Shown here: positions 22,214 to 31,594 of the stretch, piece after piece | Layout of the letters: every line of letters begins with the position of its first letter | Numbering within the stretch: the stretch's first letter is position 1 | NCBI GenBank assembly: GCA_009823505.1 | Contig: VZQC01012376.1 | Coordinates: 1,666,351-1,730,350, forward strand | Length of the DNA: 64,000 bases | Reading direction: 5' to 3' | DNA from: Rhizomys pruinosus | Taxonomy: Eukaryota; Chordata; Mammalia; Rodentia; Spalacidae | Translations under genes and position numbers: made by a program | The notes under the pieces: generated by a model | What the model was told of the DNA's origin: nothing | Seen by the model: the letters and a program-made list of their open reading frames with translations, nothing else | Databases searched by the model: none

Positions 22214-23447
22214 GGGCTTTTTTTTAGTTGAGAGGTTTCTTATCACATCTTCAATTTCTTCATATATTATGGTCTGTTTAAGCTGTGGATCTCTTTTTGG
22301 TTGAGCTTTGGTGATTCCCAGGATTTCAGATATTCATCCATTTCTTCTAGGTTTTCAAACTTAGTAGAGTATAGGTTTTTGAAGTATTCCCATATGATTG
22401 TCAGGATCTTTTCATTGTCTGTTGTGATAGTTCCCCTTTCATGACATATTCTATTCATTTGGAGTTGCTCTTTCTTTCTTTTGGTTAACTGGTCTAGAGG
22501 TCTGTCTATCTTGTTTATTCTTTCAAAGAACCAACTTTTGGATTCATTGATTTTTTTTGTGTTTTCTTATTTCATTGATTTCTGCTCTGATTTTTCTTAT
22601 TTCTTCCTGTCTGTTGTGTTTATCGTTCATTTGTTGTTGTCTCTCAAGTGTTTTTTGCTGCAGTGTTAGATCGTTCATTTGTGCTCTTTCTGTTTTTCTG
22701 GTGTAGGCACCCAGGGCTATAAACTTGCCTCTTAGGACTGCTTTTTTTTGGGGGGGGGTAATTACTATGTGATTAGGACTGCTTTTGAAGTATCCCATAG
22801 GTTTTGTTGTGCTATATTATCATTGTCATTCAATTCCAGGAATGCTTTTATTTCTTTCTTTATTTCTTCTTTGACCCATTCATTATTCAGGAGTGTGTTT
22901 ATTTAGTCTCCATGTGTTCTTGTAGATAGTAGGTTTTATCCTGGTGTTGACATTGAGCTTTTTTATTTTATTTTATTTTATTTTATTTTATTTTATTTTT
23001 TTGTGTTTTTGAGACAGGGTCTCCCTGTAGCTCCGGCTGTCCTGGAACTCACTATGTAGACCAGGCTGGCCTTGAACTCACAAGGATCCGTCTGCCTCTG
23101 CCTCCCAAGTGCTAGGATTAAAGGCGTGTGCCACCACACCCGGCCTGACATTGAGCTTTATTGCACTGTGATCTGATAGAATGCATGAAATTGCTTCAAT
23201 CTTTTTGTATTTGTTGAGTTTCTTTTTTTTCTGTGTCCCAGTATGTGGTCTATTTTGGAGAATGTTCCGTGGGGTGCTGAGTAGAAAGTGTATTCTCTGG
23301 TATTTGGGTGGAATATTTGGTAGATATCTGTGAGGTCTGTTTGGCATATCGTATTATTCAGTTTAGATATCTCTCTGTTTATTCTTTGTCCGGTTGACCC
23401 GTCCAAAGGGCTCAGTGGGGTATTGAAGTCGCATATTATGAGTATAC
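22214..23447 (-). pseudogene. LINE-1 ORF2 fragment, antisense (EN to RT)
   Basis: Minus strand reads from the C-terminal endonuclease region (about 23.4 kb; the SDHSAIKLN block at 23160-23190) through the linker ([15 protein letters not shown], about 22690-22740) to the start of reverse transcriptase ([18 protein letters not shown], about 22300-22360). It is collinear with the plus-strand L1 at 47.45-48.35 kb. Frameshifts and stops break it, and a B1 interrupts it at 22962-23145. The remainder lies in, or is missing from, the gap. Confidence 0.9.
22962..23145 (-). mobile_element. B1 SINE inside antisense L1
   Basis: The tail is (TTTTA)n. The 14-bp target duplication TGACATTGAGCTTT lies at 22948-22961 and 23146-23159, so the insertion is younger than the L1. 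Confidence 0.93.
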
Positions 23448-23627
23448 CTCTGTGTATGTAAGTACATCACGTTTGTGCAATGCCAGCAGAGGCCAGAAGA
23501 GGGTGTAGGAGTCCCTAGAACTGGAGTTAAAGACAGTTGTTAACTGCCATGTGGGTGCTGGGAATCCAACCTGGGTCTTCTGGAAGAACAGCAAATGTTC
23601 TTAACCACTGAGCCATTTCTACCCCCT
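23448..23627 (-). mobile_element. B3-type SINE, antisense
   Basis: 'gtgtatgtaagtacatcacgtttgtgcaatgcc...cttaaccactgagccatttctacccc'. It abuts the truncated 5' edge of the antisense L1. Confidence 0.87.
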
Positions 23628-23883
23628 GGAGAAACCCCGTGGTCTCATTTCCCTCACTGGTAATAATGAAGGAGCATGGAGAAAATATCCTTGGACTAAA
23701 CCAGTGCCTTTCCTCCCTATGTATGTAACGAGCAAAACTTTGAGCTTTAGCATCTGATTGACATTCTGCATGATATTACAGCATACGACAGTTTATATAG
23801 GATAATGCCCGAAAGCTGGAGAAATAAAACATGGGAGCTCTGCATTATTTTCGAATGTATAAATCTTTAAAGTTTGTCAAAAT
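23628..23883. other. No gene seen
   Basis: Pre-insertion genomic sequence left of the HSF2BP retrocopy. Ends in the first copy of its target duplication at 23884-23898. Confidence 0.5.
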
Positions 23884-23898
23884 GAAAAATACATATGC

Positions 23899-25496
23899 GC
23901 CCGCGCTTTTGGGTTTGCGCAGACACAGAGTGGCGACGCTGCGGCCCGTGTCCCTGAGCCAAGTGGGGTCAGTGGGCCGCGTTCGCCCACAGAGCAGGAC
24001 TACTGGTGGGACCTGGCACATGGGATCTAAAGAAGAATTTGTTAAAGTTAGAAAGAAGGACCTGGACCGGCTGACAACGGAAGTGATGCAAATACGGGAC
24101 TTCTTACCCAGAATACTAAATGGGGAGGTCCTGGAAAGCTTCCAGAAATTAAGATTGTAGAAAACAACCTGGAAATGAAAGAGCAAGAATTAGAGCAGCT
24201 GAAATTGGAATGTGAGTATTTCAAAGTCCGCCTAGAAACCATGCAGGCTGACAGCGGTAGGGAGAAGAAGAAGTTGGCTCTTCGACAACAACTGAATGAA
24301 GCGAAGCATCATCTCCTCCAGCAGGCAGAGTACTGTACACAGCTGGGAGCGGTCACCTGCACCCTCCTGTGGGGCGTCTCCAGCAGTGAGGAGGTGGTCA
24401 AGGCCATTATTGGAGGAGACAAAGCACTGAAGGTTTTTCAACATCGCTGGTCAGACGGTGGAGAGTTTTGTGAAGTCACTGGATGGGGACGTAGAGGTTA
24501 ATTCTGATGAAAATCAGTTTGTATTTGCACTGGCTGGAATTGTAACAAATATTGCCGCCATTGCATGTGATCATGAATTCTTGGTTAATTCCAGTCGGGT
24601 ACTTCTGGGCACCATGTTGCAGCTGCTGGGGGACTTGAAGCCGGGCCAGGGCACCAAACTCCAAGTGCTAATGCTGATGTCCCTGTACAATGTGAGCATC
24701 AATTGCAAAGGCTTGAAACACGTCAGTGAGAGTCCTGGATTCGTCCCTTTGCTGTGGTGGCTTTTGAGTGATCCAGACGCAGAGGTGTGTCTTCATGTAC
24801 TGCGTCTCATCCGGTCTGTGGTTCTGGAACCAGAGGTCTTCTCCAAGTCAGCCTCAGAGCTCCAGAGCTTCCTGCCCCTGCAGCGCATACTAGTCTTGTC
24901 CAAGAGTTACAACCCCCAACTGCAGACTGCCCGACCAGGAGTTGCTAGAAGACCTACATGCCCTGGAGAACAACGTATAGGTGTGCTTTGCCTGGGGGTT
25001 GGAGAGAGCCAGTCCTTTCCCTCCCTAGTCCTTTGTGCTCAGTCACTGTATGTTGTGTGTTAGCGATGGCAAGCCATGATTGACTACAGATGGGCACACT
25101 GGATGTGCTCCTGTCTCTCCTTCCTGGGACTGCCATACCTTGTAGATGTGTGGTTAATCCTGCCAGAGAGAGCACCAGAAAGGATGATCCCTTCAGAAAG
25201 AGCGCCTGGAAGATGCTTTCCCGGAGTAGCTTCTTACTGTGCTATAGGCTGCCATACCAGTAGAATCACTCTGAAGGTGGGCAGTTAGATCACTGTCTAC
25301 CTCATGGTCAGTGTTTCTAAGATCCAACTTTGTGAAAAATAAAGATTCATTCTCTCTCTAGTAAGCGTAAATCTTCAAAATGTAGGTTTATCTTTATACT
25401 TCTGGCGAACTTGTTATTTCACACAACACTGGGCATTTTAGTTCTGTGTTTTCGTGTTTCTTTAATTTTTGAATAAGAAAGTAAATTTAAAAAAAA
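23899..25496 (+). pseudogene. HSF2BP: HSF2BP processed pseudogene (retrocopy)
   Basis: Intronless copy of HSF2BP (heat shock factor 2 binding protein, also MEILB2), which in meiosis binds BRCA2 and helps load recombinases. I recognise it by MGSKEEFVKVRKKDLDRL (start at 24020), the coiled-coil part ending EQELEQLKLECEYF, and the C-terminal armadillo-like part (CTLLWGVSSSEEVVKAI, FALAGIVTNIAAIAC, SDPDAEVCLHVLRL), ending at TAG 24978-24980. GC-rich leader from 23899, then a 3' UTR with AATAAA at 25338-25343 and an A-rich tail to 25496. The exact 15-bp duplication GAAAAATACATATGC at 23884-23898 and 25497-25511 proves L1-type retroposition. Three one-base frameshifts disable it: a loss near 24150, a gain near 24433 and a gain near 24932. 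The 201-codon C-terminal frame (24458-25063) begins at GTG, not ATG. The first exon-1 residues of the parent cannot be aligned with confidence. Confidence 0.95.
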
Positions 25497-25529
25497 GAAA
25501 AATACATATGCAAGAATTGGATCTAGTGG

Positions 25530-25745
25530 CTGGAGAGATGGGTCAGCCGTTAAGATCACTTGCTGATCTTGCAAGTGCCTGGGCTCAGTTCCCATCATCC
25601 ACATGGTAGCTAATAATGGACCATAGTTCCAGTTCTGGGCATCTAATGTCCTCTTCTGGCTTCTGCGGACATTGCATGCACGTGAGGCATTAACACAGAT
25701 CCAGGTGAAGCATTCACACATGTAAAATAAAAATAAATAAAATAA
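25530..25745 (+). mobile_element. B3-type SINE
   Basis: 'ggctggagagatgggtcagccgttaagatcacttgctgatcttgc' to the (AAAT)-rich tail. Lies just outside the right duplication of the HSF2BP retrocopy. Confidence 0.87.
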
Positions 25746-25799
25746 ATGCAAATAAAGTTTAATTTAAAGATTTTAATAATAAAAAGGAAAATATAGCTG

Positions 25800-27115
25800 A
25801 AGGCTATATAACAAAAAACAGAGTCAGAGACTCCCCAGATAATACAGGCTATTCCCACAGCCCTTGATTGCCTCCTAGAACTTAAAGGAAAGACCCTATT
25901 ACTAAAGTTACAGCATACTTTGGACATAGGACTTGGAGCACTCAATCCGGAACTGACCTCAAATCTTCCTCCCTGAAGACTAGCAGTATAGTGTCAGAGG
26001 ACACTATGCAAGCTGCCAGGGGAAAAGACCAATCAGTGGTCCTACCCAGCTGTAAAACCTAATAAATGCAACAATTACTGGCCCAGAAAACTATCTCTTT
26101 TGGCGTAGGAGTGGCATTTTTATTTTGTGGGTAATCAACAGCTGTTTATTTGGACTTAAGGCCTGCTAAATGGTAGAGAACTCATGTGTGGTATTGTAAA
26201 CATAAACAAATACATATGGCTAGAGAGATCACAGGTGCTAGAAAAAAAACCCCTACTTTTGTTAAACCCCTAGACCAACAGCTTCTTACTGTATTGTAAA
26301 TATGTATCCTTATATTTATAGACTGTAAACATATATCCCTATATTTGTAGACTGTAAATATATATCCTTATATTTATAGACAAGTGTACCTCTTGTCACT
26401 CATCAAAAAAGCCTCTTTTTGCAACAGATGCAGATTATTACATGGTTCCATAATTGGTCAAACACAGAGAATGTCTGTGAGAAGCCCAGCCCTAAGTGAC
26501 ATATCTACAATGCAACTTCCATACCCAGAGCTCAGGGAACATAGTGTTAAAGGGGGAAGAAAGAATATTAATGTGTCTCTTAAGTCTCACCAGGGAAGCT
26601 TCTTCATGCAACAGAAAACCACAACTGGCCAAAGCGCAGAGAATACTGGACTGCAGAGCGTTTGTCCCTGGGCAGGACACCTATATCAAATCTTTGCCAC
26701 CCAGGTCTCAGTGAGCATTGCAGAAGAGGGGTCAGGAAGACTGTAAGAGCCAGGGGTGGTGGAAGGCTACAAGGAAACAGTTTCCCAGACAGCTGGAAAG
26801 TTATTCATATGTATGAACCTATAGCAATGGCGAGAGCACGCGCAAGATGACGGCATACAAGTTCAAACTAGACAAACACCCAGCACACAAGGGGACAAAT
26901 GGGCAAGAAGCCCCAACCTTAGCTGAGCATCTGTTGGCAGCTGCTGACTACTGGGAGAGGGAGAGCTGGTTTTCTTTAAGGGAGTGATGCTAGAGAGGTT
27001 GACCAGGCTCCAGTAGAAAAACTTATACTGAGGGACATTTGGGGACACAAATGTGATTTGATAGGCCTTAACATATATGAAAGAAAGCACGAAAACCAGC
27101 GAGGGGCTCTAAGAT
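25800..27115 (+). mobile_element. LINE-1 3' UTR (Lx/L1_Mur-like)
   Basis: Non-coding sequence with motifs I recall from rodent L1 3' UTRs: 'cactatgcaagctgccaggg', 'ggacttaaggcctgctaaatgg', 'gactgtaagagccaggggtggtgga', 'ttggcagctgctgactactgggagagggagag', 'ctttaagggagtgatgct'. No ORF2 precedes it. Contains a local 3 x 29-bp repeat. Exact subfamily unresolved. Confidence 0.65.
26295..26381. repeat. 3 x 29-bp AT-rich tandem repeat
   Basis: Three contiguous copies with consensus TGTAAAYATRTATCCYTATA followed by TTTRTAGAC. A few differences per copy. Confidence 0.9.
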
Positions 27116-27229
27116 GCAGATAGGAGATGCGGTCTAAATATGATCAAGATGTGTCCCATGAACTTCGAAAAAAAGTCAGTAAAAAAGAAATGCTTTGCTC
27201 TTTCTTAAAATGAATCAAATCCAATATTT

Positions 27230-27449
27230 TTTAATTTTATTTATTTTTATTCACATGAATGTACTCTCTGCATGTAGGTTTGTGCACCCGTGTTGTACAA
27301 TGCCACAGAAGTCAGAAGAGGGTGTCGGATTTCCCTATACCTGGAGTTAAAGATGGTTCTTGGCCACCACGTGGGTGCTGGGAATCAACCTGGGTCCTCT
27401 GCAAGAGCAGTTGGCACTCTTAACCCCTGAGCCATCTCTCCGGCCCCTA
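27230..27449 (-). mobile_element. B3-type SINE, antisense
   Basis: Bounded by a 14-bp duplication CAAATCCAATATTT at 27216-27229 and 27450-27463. Confidence 0.93.
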
Positions 27450-27519
27450 CAAATCCAATATTTAATTGATTTAGAACCTAAGATACCTTACTTTGGTTTC
27501 TGAGCCTTTACTCTTCTGT

Positions 27520-27715
27520 AAAATGGTGAACTGAATGTGTCCCTGAAAGTTTATATGTTGTAAACTTAATCTCGAATGCAGTGGTGTGTAGCAGTGAGAT
27601 ATTTTAGAGGGGGTTAGGTCATGAAACAACTAATGACTCTATCACAGGAATGGATTACTTATCAAGGAAGTAGTTCCTGATAAAAGATGAACTTGTTCCC
27701 CCTCTTTTCTTACAT
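27520..27715 (+). mobile_element. Ancient MaLR/MLT-like LTR fragment
   Basis: 'gaatgtgtccctgaaagtttatatgttg...gggggttaggtcatgaaac...tcctgataaaagatgaacttgttccccctctt' matches the MLT/MST LTR pattern. Confidence 0.55.
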
Positions 27716-27721
27716 ATGTGT

Positions 27722-28082
27722 TGTCTCATGGTATAGTACTGTATACCTCATGTCAACTTGACACAAATCTAGGTACTTGAGAAGATGGAATCTCAACTGA
27801 GGAATTTCCTCCATCAGATTTGCATTTTCTTGATTGCTGGTAGATGTGGGAGAGCCCAGGCCACTGTGGGTGGTGTCATTGTTAGGCAGGTAGGCCGGGG
27901 CTATATAAGAAGGTTAGCTGAAATATGCGCAGGGAAGCAAGCCAGTGAGCAGTGTTCTTTCATGCTTCCTGCTCTAGATTCCTGCCCTGACTTCCTTCGT
28001 GATGGATGAGAGTTGTAAGATGAAATAAACCTTTTCCTTTATCATGGTGTTTAGCACAGCGGCAAGAACCAAACCAGAGCAC
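27722..28082 (+). mobile_element. Medium-reiteration rodent repeat (408-bp family), sense
   Basis: Sense copy of the family seen antisense at 17.4 and 48.6 kb: 'catgtcaacttgacacaaatctagg', 'cattttcttgattgctgg', 'gctatataagaagg', 'agtaagcagtgttc'-type region and 'aaataaaccttttcctttatcatggtgttt'. It has TATA-like and AATAAA motifs, as an LTR would. Confidence 0.75.
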
Positions 28083-28172
28083 CATATAACAAGGAACTCC
28101 CTCCATCTTGGACCTGTTGCCTACAGAATAGCCAGCCAAATAAATTTCTATTCTTTATAAAACACCCATAGG

Positions 28173-28320
28173 AATCCAGGCGTGGTAGTGCATGCCTTTA
28201 ATCCCAGCACTCAGGACACAGAGGCAGGCAGATCTCTGTGAGTTCAAGGCCAGCCTGTTCTACATAGTGAGTTCCAGGACAGCTGGGGCCACAGGGAGAC
28301 CCTGTCTCAAAAAGATAAAA
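28173..28320 (+). mobile_element. B1 SINE
   Basis: Nearly full-length. Flanks share a short 'acccata' duplication ('aacacccatagg' before, 'aatacccatacc' after). Confidence 0.88.
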
Positions 28321-28930
28321 AAATACCCATACCTGCACAAAATGGAACAAAACAAATGGCATCATATACTACAGTACACATAGTAGTTAGAGTATAATTA
28401 TACACAGTCTAATTGCATATACTAAACATATATTATAGTCTAGGAATTTTTGTCACTGAGTATATATTCTCTTTTTTCAGAGAACTACAACTTTGTGTTC
28501 TATCTTGACTTACCAATCAATCAGTACTCCATGGAGTGAAGGAAGTTCTAACTCTGATCAGGCTATGCTAAATAGTATGAGCTATTTGATGCATAAAAGA
28601 CACCATCCCCAAGTATAGCCACTTCAACAACAACCAGACCATGTTTTCTTATAATTCTGGGTTATATGAGAAGTTTGGGGGCCTTACCCAAGTTTACTCA
28701 TGTGGCTGAAGTCAGCTGGTGGATTGCTTAGAGGTCACGCTTGAGTATCTGAGCCTCTGCTCAGGTGGGCGAGCCTCTCTTTCCTTGCCTGGGATTTCTT
28801 CCACACAAGGACATGATCCTGGGCCTCTTCTAGTGAGGGCAGAAGTTAAAGCATTGCACGAGGCTTTGCTTTGGAACTTGCTCAGTGTCATCTTTAACAT
28901 GATCTAAGTAATAGGCCTATTTTTTTCTTT
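28321..28930. other. No gene or recognised repeat
   Basis: AT-rich single-copy sequence. Overlapping 62-codon frames on both strands at 28.71-28.91 kb are not convincing. Confidence 0.45.
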
Positions 28931-28931
28931 A

Positions 28932-29072
28932 TTTTTTATGTTTTAAAAGAGAGGATCTCAGTATGTGACCTAGCCCAGAACTCCCTATGTAGACCAGGCT
29001 GGCCTCGATCTCACACAGATCCTAACTCTGCCTCCACAGTGCTAGAATTAAAGGTGTGTGCCACCATGCCCA
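28932..29072 (-). mobile_element. B1 SINE, antisense
   Basis: 'gagaggatctcagtatgtgacctagcccagaactccctatgtagaccaggctggcctcgatctc...aaaggtgtgtgccaccatgccc'. Confidence 0.85.
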
Positions 29073-29079
29073 ACAATAG

Positions 29080-29399
29080 CCCTATTTCAAAGGGTGTATA
29101 AATAGACTAACTTTTGGTGGGAAGACTACAAATGGCCTCTGGCTATATATAATCTACTATATGGAGCTATTCTCTTCTAGGTCTTGTAATCTAGGGCAGT
29201 GTGTGGAAAATGATGGAATGTGGTTGGTGTTTGACTTTTGTCATAAGGAATATTCTAACAGGCAATATTAAGTAGTTCCTTGATGCTCTGCCTCAGCTTT
29301 TTCAAACCCATTTCTTGAGCTATTCTCTGGACTCCAGGAACTGTACCATATCTTTTTAATAAACGCCTTTTGTGCTTGCCTTGGGTAGATTACTTTCTG
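29080..29399. other. No gene seen
   Basis: Single-copy sequence. Confidence 0.45.
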
Positions 29400-30180
29400 T
29401 TATCTACTATAATTGTTCATCTTAATTGCCAACTTGAGCAGAATGAGAATTGACTAAGATATTAGTAAAGTGTATCTCTGGTTATGGCTGTGAGGTTGTG
29501 TCATGAATGATCAGATCATGAGAGCTTTGGATTAATCAGCTGGCGAATCCCTGGATGGATTCATAACGTGATGGCAGTTTTGAGATGTGAGGTCTGGTCA
29601 GAGGAAGTTAGGTCATGGAGTGTGTATTAGTCACTTTTCTGTTGCTGTGATAAACCACCATGACCAAGGGAGCTTATAAAAGGAAGAGTTTATTTGAGCT
29701 TACGATTGATGGTTCCAGGGAATCAGAGTCCATTGTGGCGGGAGGCATGGTGGCTGGGGATGGAGCAGAAAGCAGAGGTTCACATCTTGCAATGAGCACC
29801 GTTAAGAAAGAGAGACAGAGTGGAGACCGCAAGGCTTGTTAAACTCACCAAGCCCACCCCCAATGACGTACTTCCTCCAGCATGGCCACACCTTCTAAAA
29901 CCTCCAAGAACAGTGCCACCAACTGGAGACAAAATGTCTGAATACTTAAAGCCTATGGGGGACACTCTCATTCAAACCACCACAGAGTGTGTGTGTGTCC
30001 TTGTGGTCTACATCTTTTCCCTGGCCCTGGCTGTCCCTTTCTCTGCTTCCTGGTTCCCAGGATATGACCTGTTCTGCTCTGCCACACCCATTACAGAGGG
30101 ATACCTCTGAAACCAGGAGCCAAAATAAATCTTCCTTCCCCCTTGAAGTTGTTCTCTTAGGCATTATATCCCAGATATGA
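29400..30180 (+). mobile_element. Old MaLR-like LTR split by a younger LTR
   Basis: The left part (29400-29617, 'cagctggcgaatccctggatggattcataacgtgatggcag...') and the right part (29990-30180, ending 'gagccaaaataaatcttccttcccccttgaagttgttctctt') join into one LTR of the type at 12.8-13.1 kb once the insert at 29623-29984 is removed. Confidence 0.65.
29623..29984 (-). mobile_element. ORR1-like MaLR solo LTR, antisense
   Basis: 362 bp with TG...CA ends (TGTATTAGTCAC...AACCACCACA) and the 5-bp target duplication GAGTG at 29618-29622 and 29985-29989. Content matches antisense ORR1: 'tctgttgctgtgataaaccaccatgaccaaggg', 'tacttcctccagcatggccacacctt', 'ctatgggggacactctcattcaaa'. No internal region, so a solo LTR. 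Confidence 0.9.
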
Positions 30181-30223
30181 GAAAAGGAACCAGCAAACCT
30201 ATATTCAAAGAACTCTGATAGAA

Positions 30224-30350
30224 GTCAGGCATGATGGCACACACCTTTAATCCCAGCACTCAGGAGGCTGAGGCAGGCAGATCTCTGTGAGTTAAAGGCC
30301 AGCTGGGGCTACAGGGGGACTCTGTTTCAAAAAGACAAAAACAACAACAA
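30224..30350 (+). mobile_element. B1 SINE with internal deletion
   Basis: Lacks the 'ctggtctacagagtgagttccaggac' middle: 'aaaggccagctggggctacaggggg'. A-rich tail with CAA units. Confidence 0.87.
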
Positions 30351-30354
30351 AAAC

Positions 30355-31285
30355 AAACAAAAAACCCAACTATTAGAGAATAGCTCCTTTATCAAAGGAT
30401 CAGATGAGATAAGATAAGTAAATAAAGCCCTTACTGGGGTCCAACCTCATAAAAAGTTCTCAATACATGTAGTAATTGTTACTAAAGTGATTAGAATTTT
30501 GGAGAGCTGGCAGGGGAAAAGGCACAAGTAAAGAATGTCACTGCAGAGATTATTGTTCCCTCTTCTAGCATTGGACCTGACCTTGAATCTGGTTCCATTT
30601 GTGGATCAGAATTCTTCTTATGACTTCCATAAACAGTCACAAAGAGTCTCAATCTCATCATTGGTTGGTTTTAAAACTATTTTTATGTGATTCCATGATA
30701 AATTTACCATCTTTAAAAAAAGAGAACAAGTACTTCTCAACAGACTGGCGCTTTCTACAGCACAATTCTTCTATAGAGCTAAAAGATATTAAAGTGAACA
30801 CAAAGGACGCCTTTGGTGGTGACAACTCTGATAAGATAATACTAAGGTAAGATTCTTGTCCTTTTCCATCAATGATATTAAGTTGTAGGGTAGAGTTATT
30901 TACAGAAAATTCTGTTCTTCAAAGAGCCTTGAGGCTTGTAATGTAAGGAATGATATCTGCACCTTTCAAAATAGTCTCTTTTTCCTCCTCCTCCTAGTCA
31001 CAAATGGTGGCATACTACACCCATTGTTTTGAATTTGGTGCTTTTACTTAATAAATCTTAGAGACACTTCTATATGAGGGTGTAAAAAATTCTCTAATTG
31101 CCTTTTCTCCTTTCTTAACCATCATTGAATGATGGTACAAGATAGAATGGGACAACTGTACAAAGGGCACCTGAAGGTCAGTGCGGACAAGTCATTGTGT
31201 GGGTGTAAGCTCAGGCATTTCTTAACATAAATTCCAAATAAAGCCAATAATATAGAAAAGGATTAATTAAAAACACTAGAGGAAG
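30355..31285. other. No gene or recognised repeat
   Basis: Single-copy AT-rich sequence. The 83-codon frame 30599-30850 has no known family. A MIR-like 3' end may lie at about 30440-30490 ('aaaaagttctcaatacatgtagtaattgtta'). Confidence 0.4.
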
Positions 31286-31287
31286 CC

Positions 31288-31362
31288 TGGAAAAATGGCT
31301 CAGCAGTTAAGAGCATATACTGCTCTTACAGGGGACTTCAGTTCAGATCCCATATCGGATGG
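31288..31362 (+). mobile_element. B3-type SINE head fragment
   Basis: 'ctggaaaaatggctcagcagttaagagcatatactgctcttacagg...' ends after the B box. Confidence 0.75.
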
Positions 31363-31440
31363 TTCACAAGTCTCTAGCATGTACTTTGATCATATTCACA
31401 CCCCATTCAAACTTCCTTAGTTTTTAAAACAATCTAAAAA

Positions 31441-31590
31441 CCAGGCATGATAGTGCATGCCTCTAATCTCAATACTCTGGAGGCTGAATGGTGAGGGTTG
31501 TCATGAGTTCCAGTCTAGCCTGGGCTACATATAAATTCCAGATCAGCCAGACTACATAATAAGACTCTGTCTCAAAAACCCAAACAAACA
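31441..31590 (+). mobile_element. Old B1-like SINE
   Basis: 'aggcatgatagtgcatgcctctaatctcaatactctggaggctgaa...cctgggctacatataaattccagatcagcc...ctctgtctcaaaaa'. Old, with an expanded middle. Confidence 0.7.
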
Positions 31591-31594
31591 CACA

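Noticed and set aside
21221..22304. Frames of 341 and 352 codons on both strands
   Set aside because: They consist almost wholly of N from the assembly gap. No sequence supports them.
23831..24160. 109-codon frame starting upstream of the HSF2BP copy
   Set aside because: Its first codons cross the target duplication and non-coding leader. The homologous part only begins near 24020, and the end is the first frameshift.
24458..25063. 201-codon C-terminal HSF2BP frame as a real short protein
   Set aside because: The apparent start is GTG, not ATG, the frame lies between two frameshifts, and its last 40 or so codons are out of frame with the parent. Without transcript evidence it is a pseudogene part.
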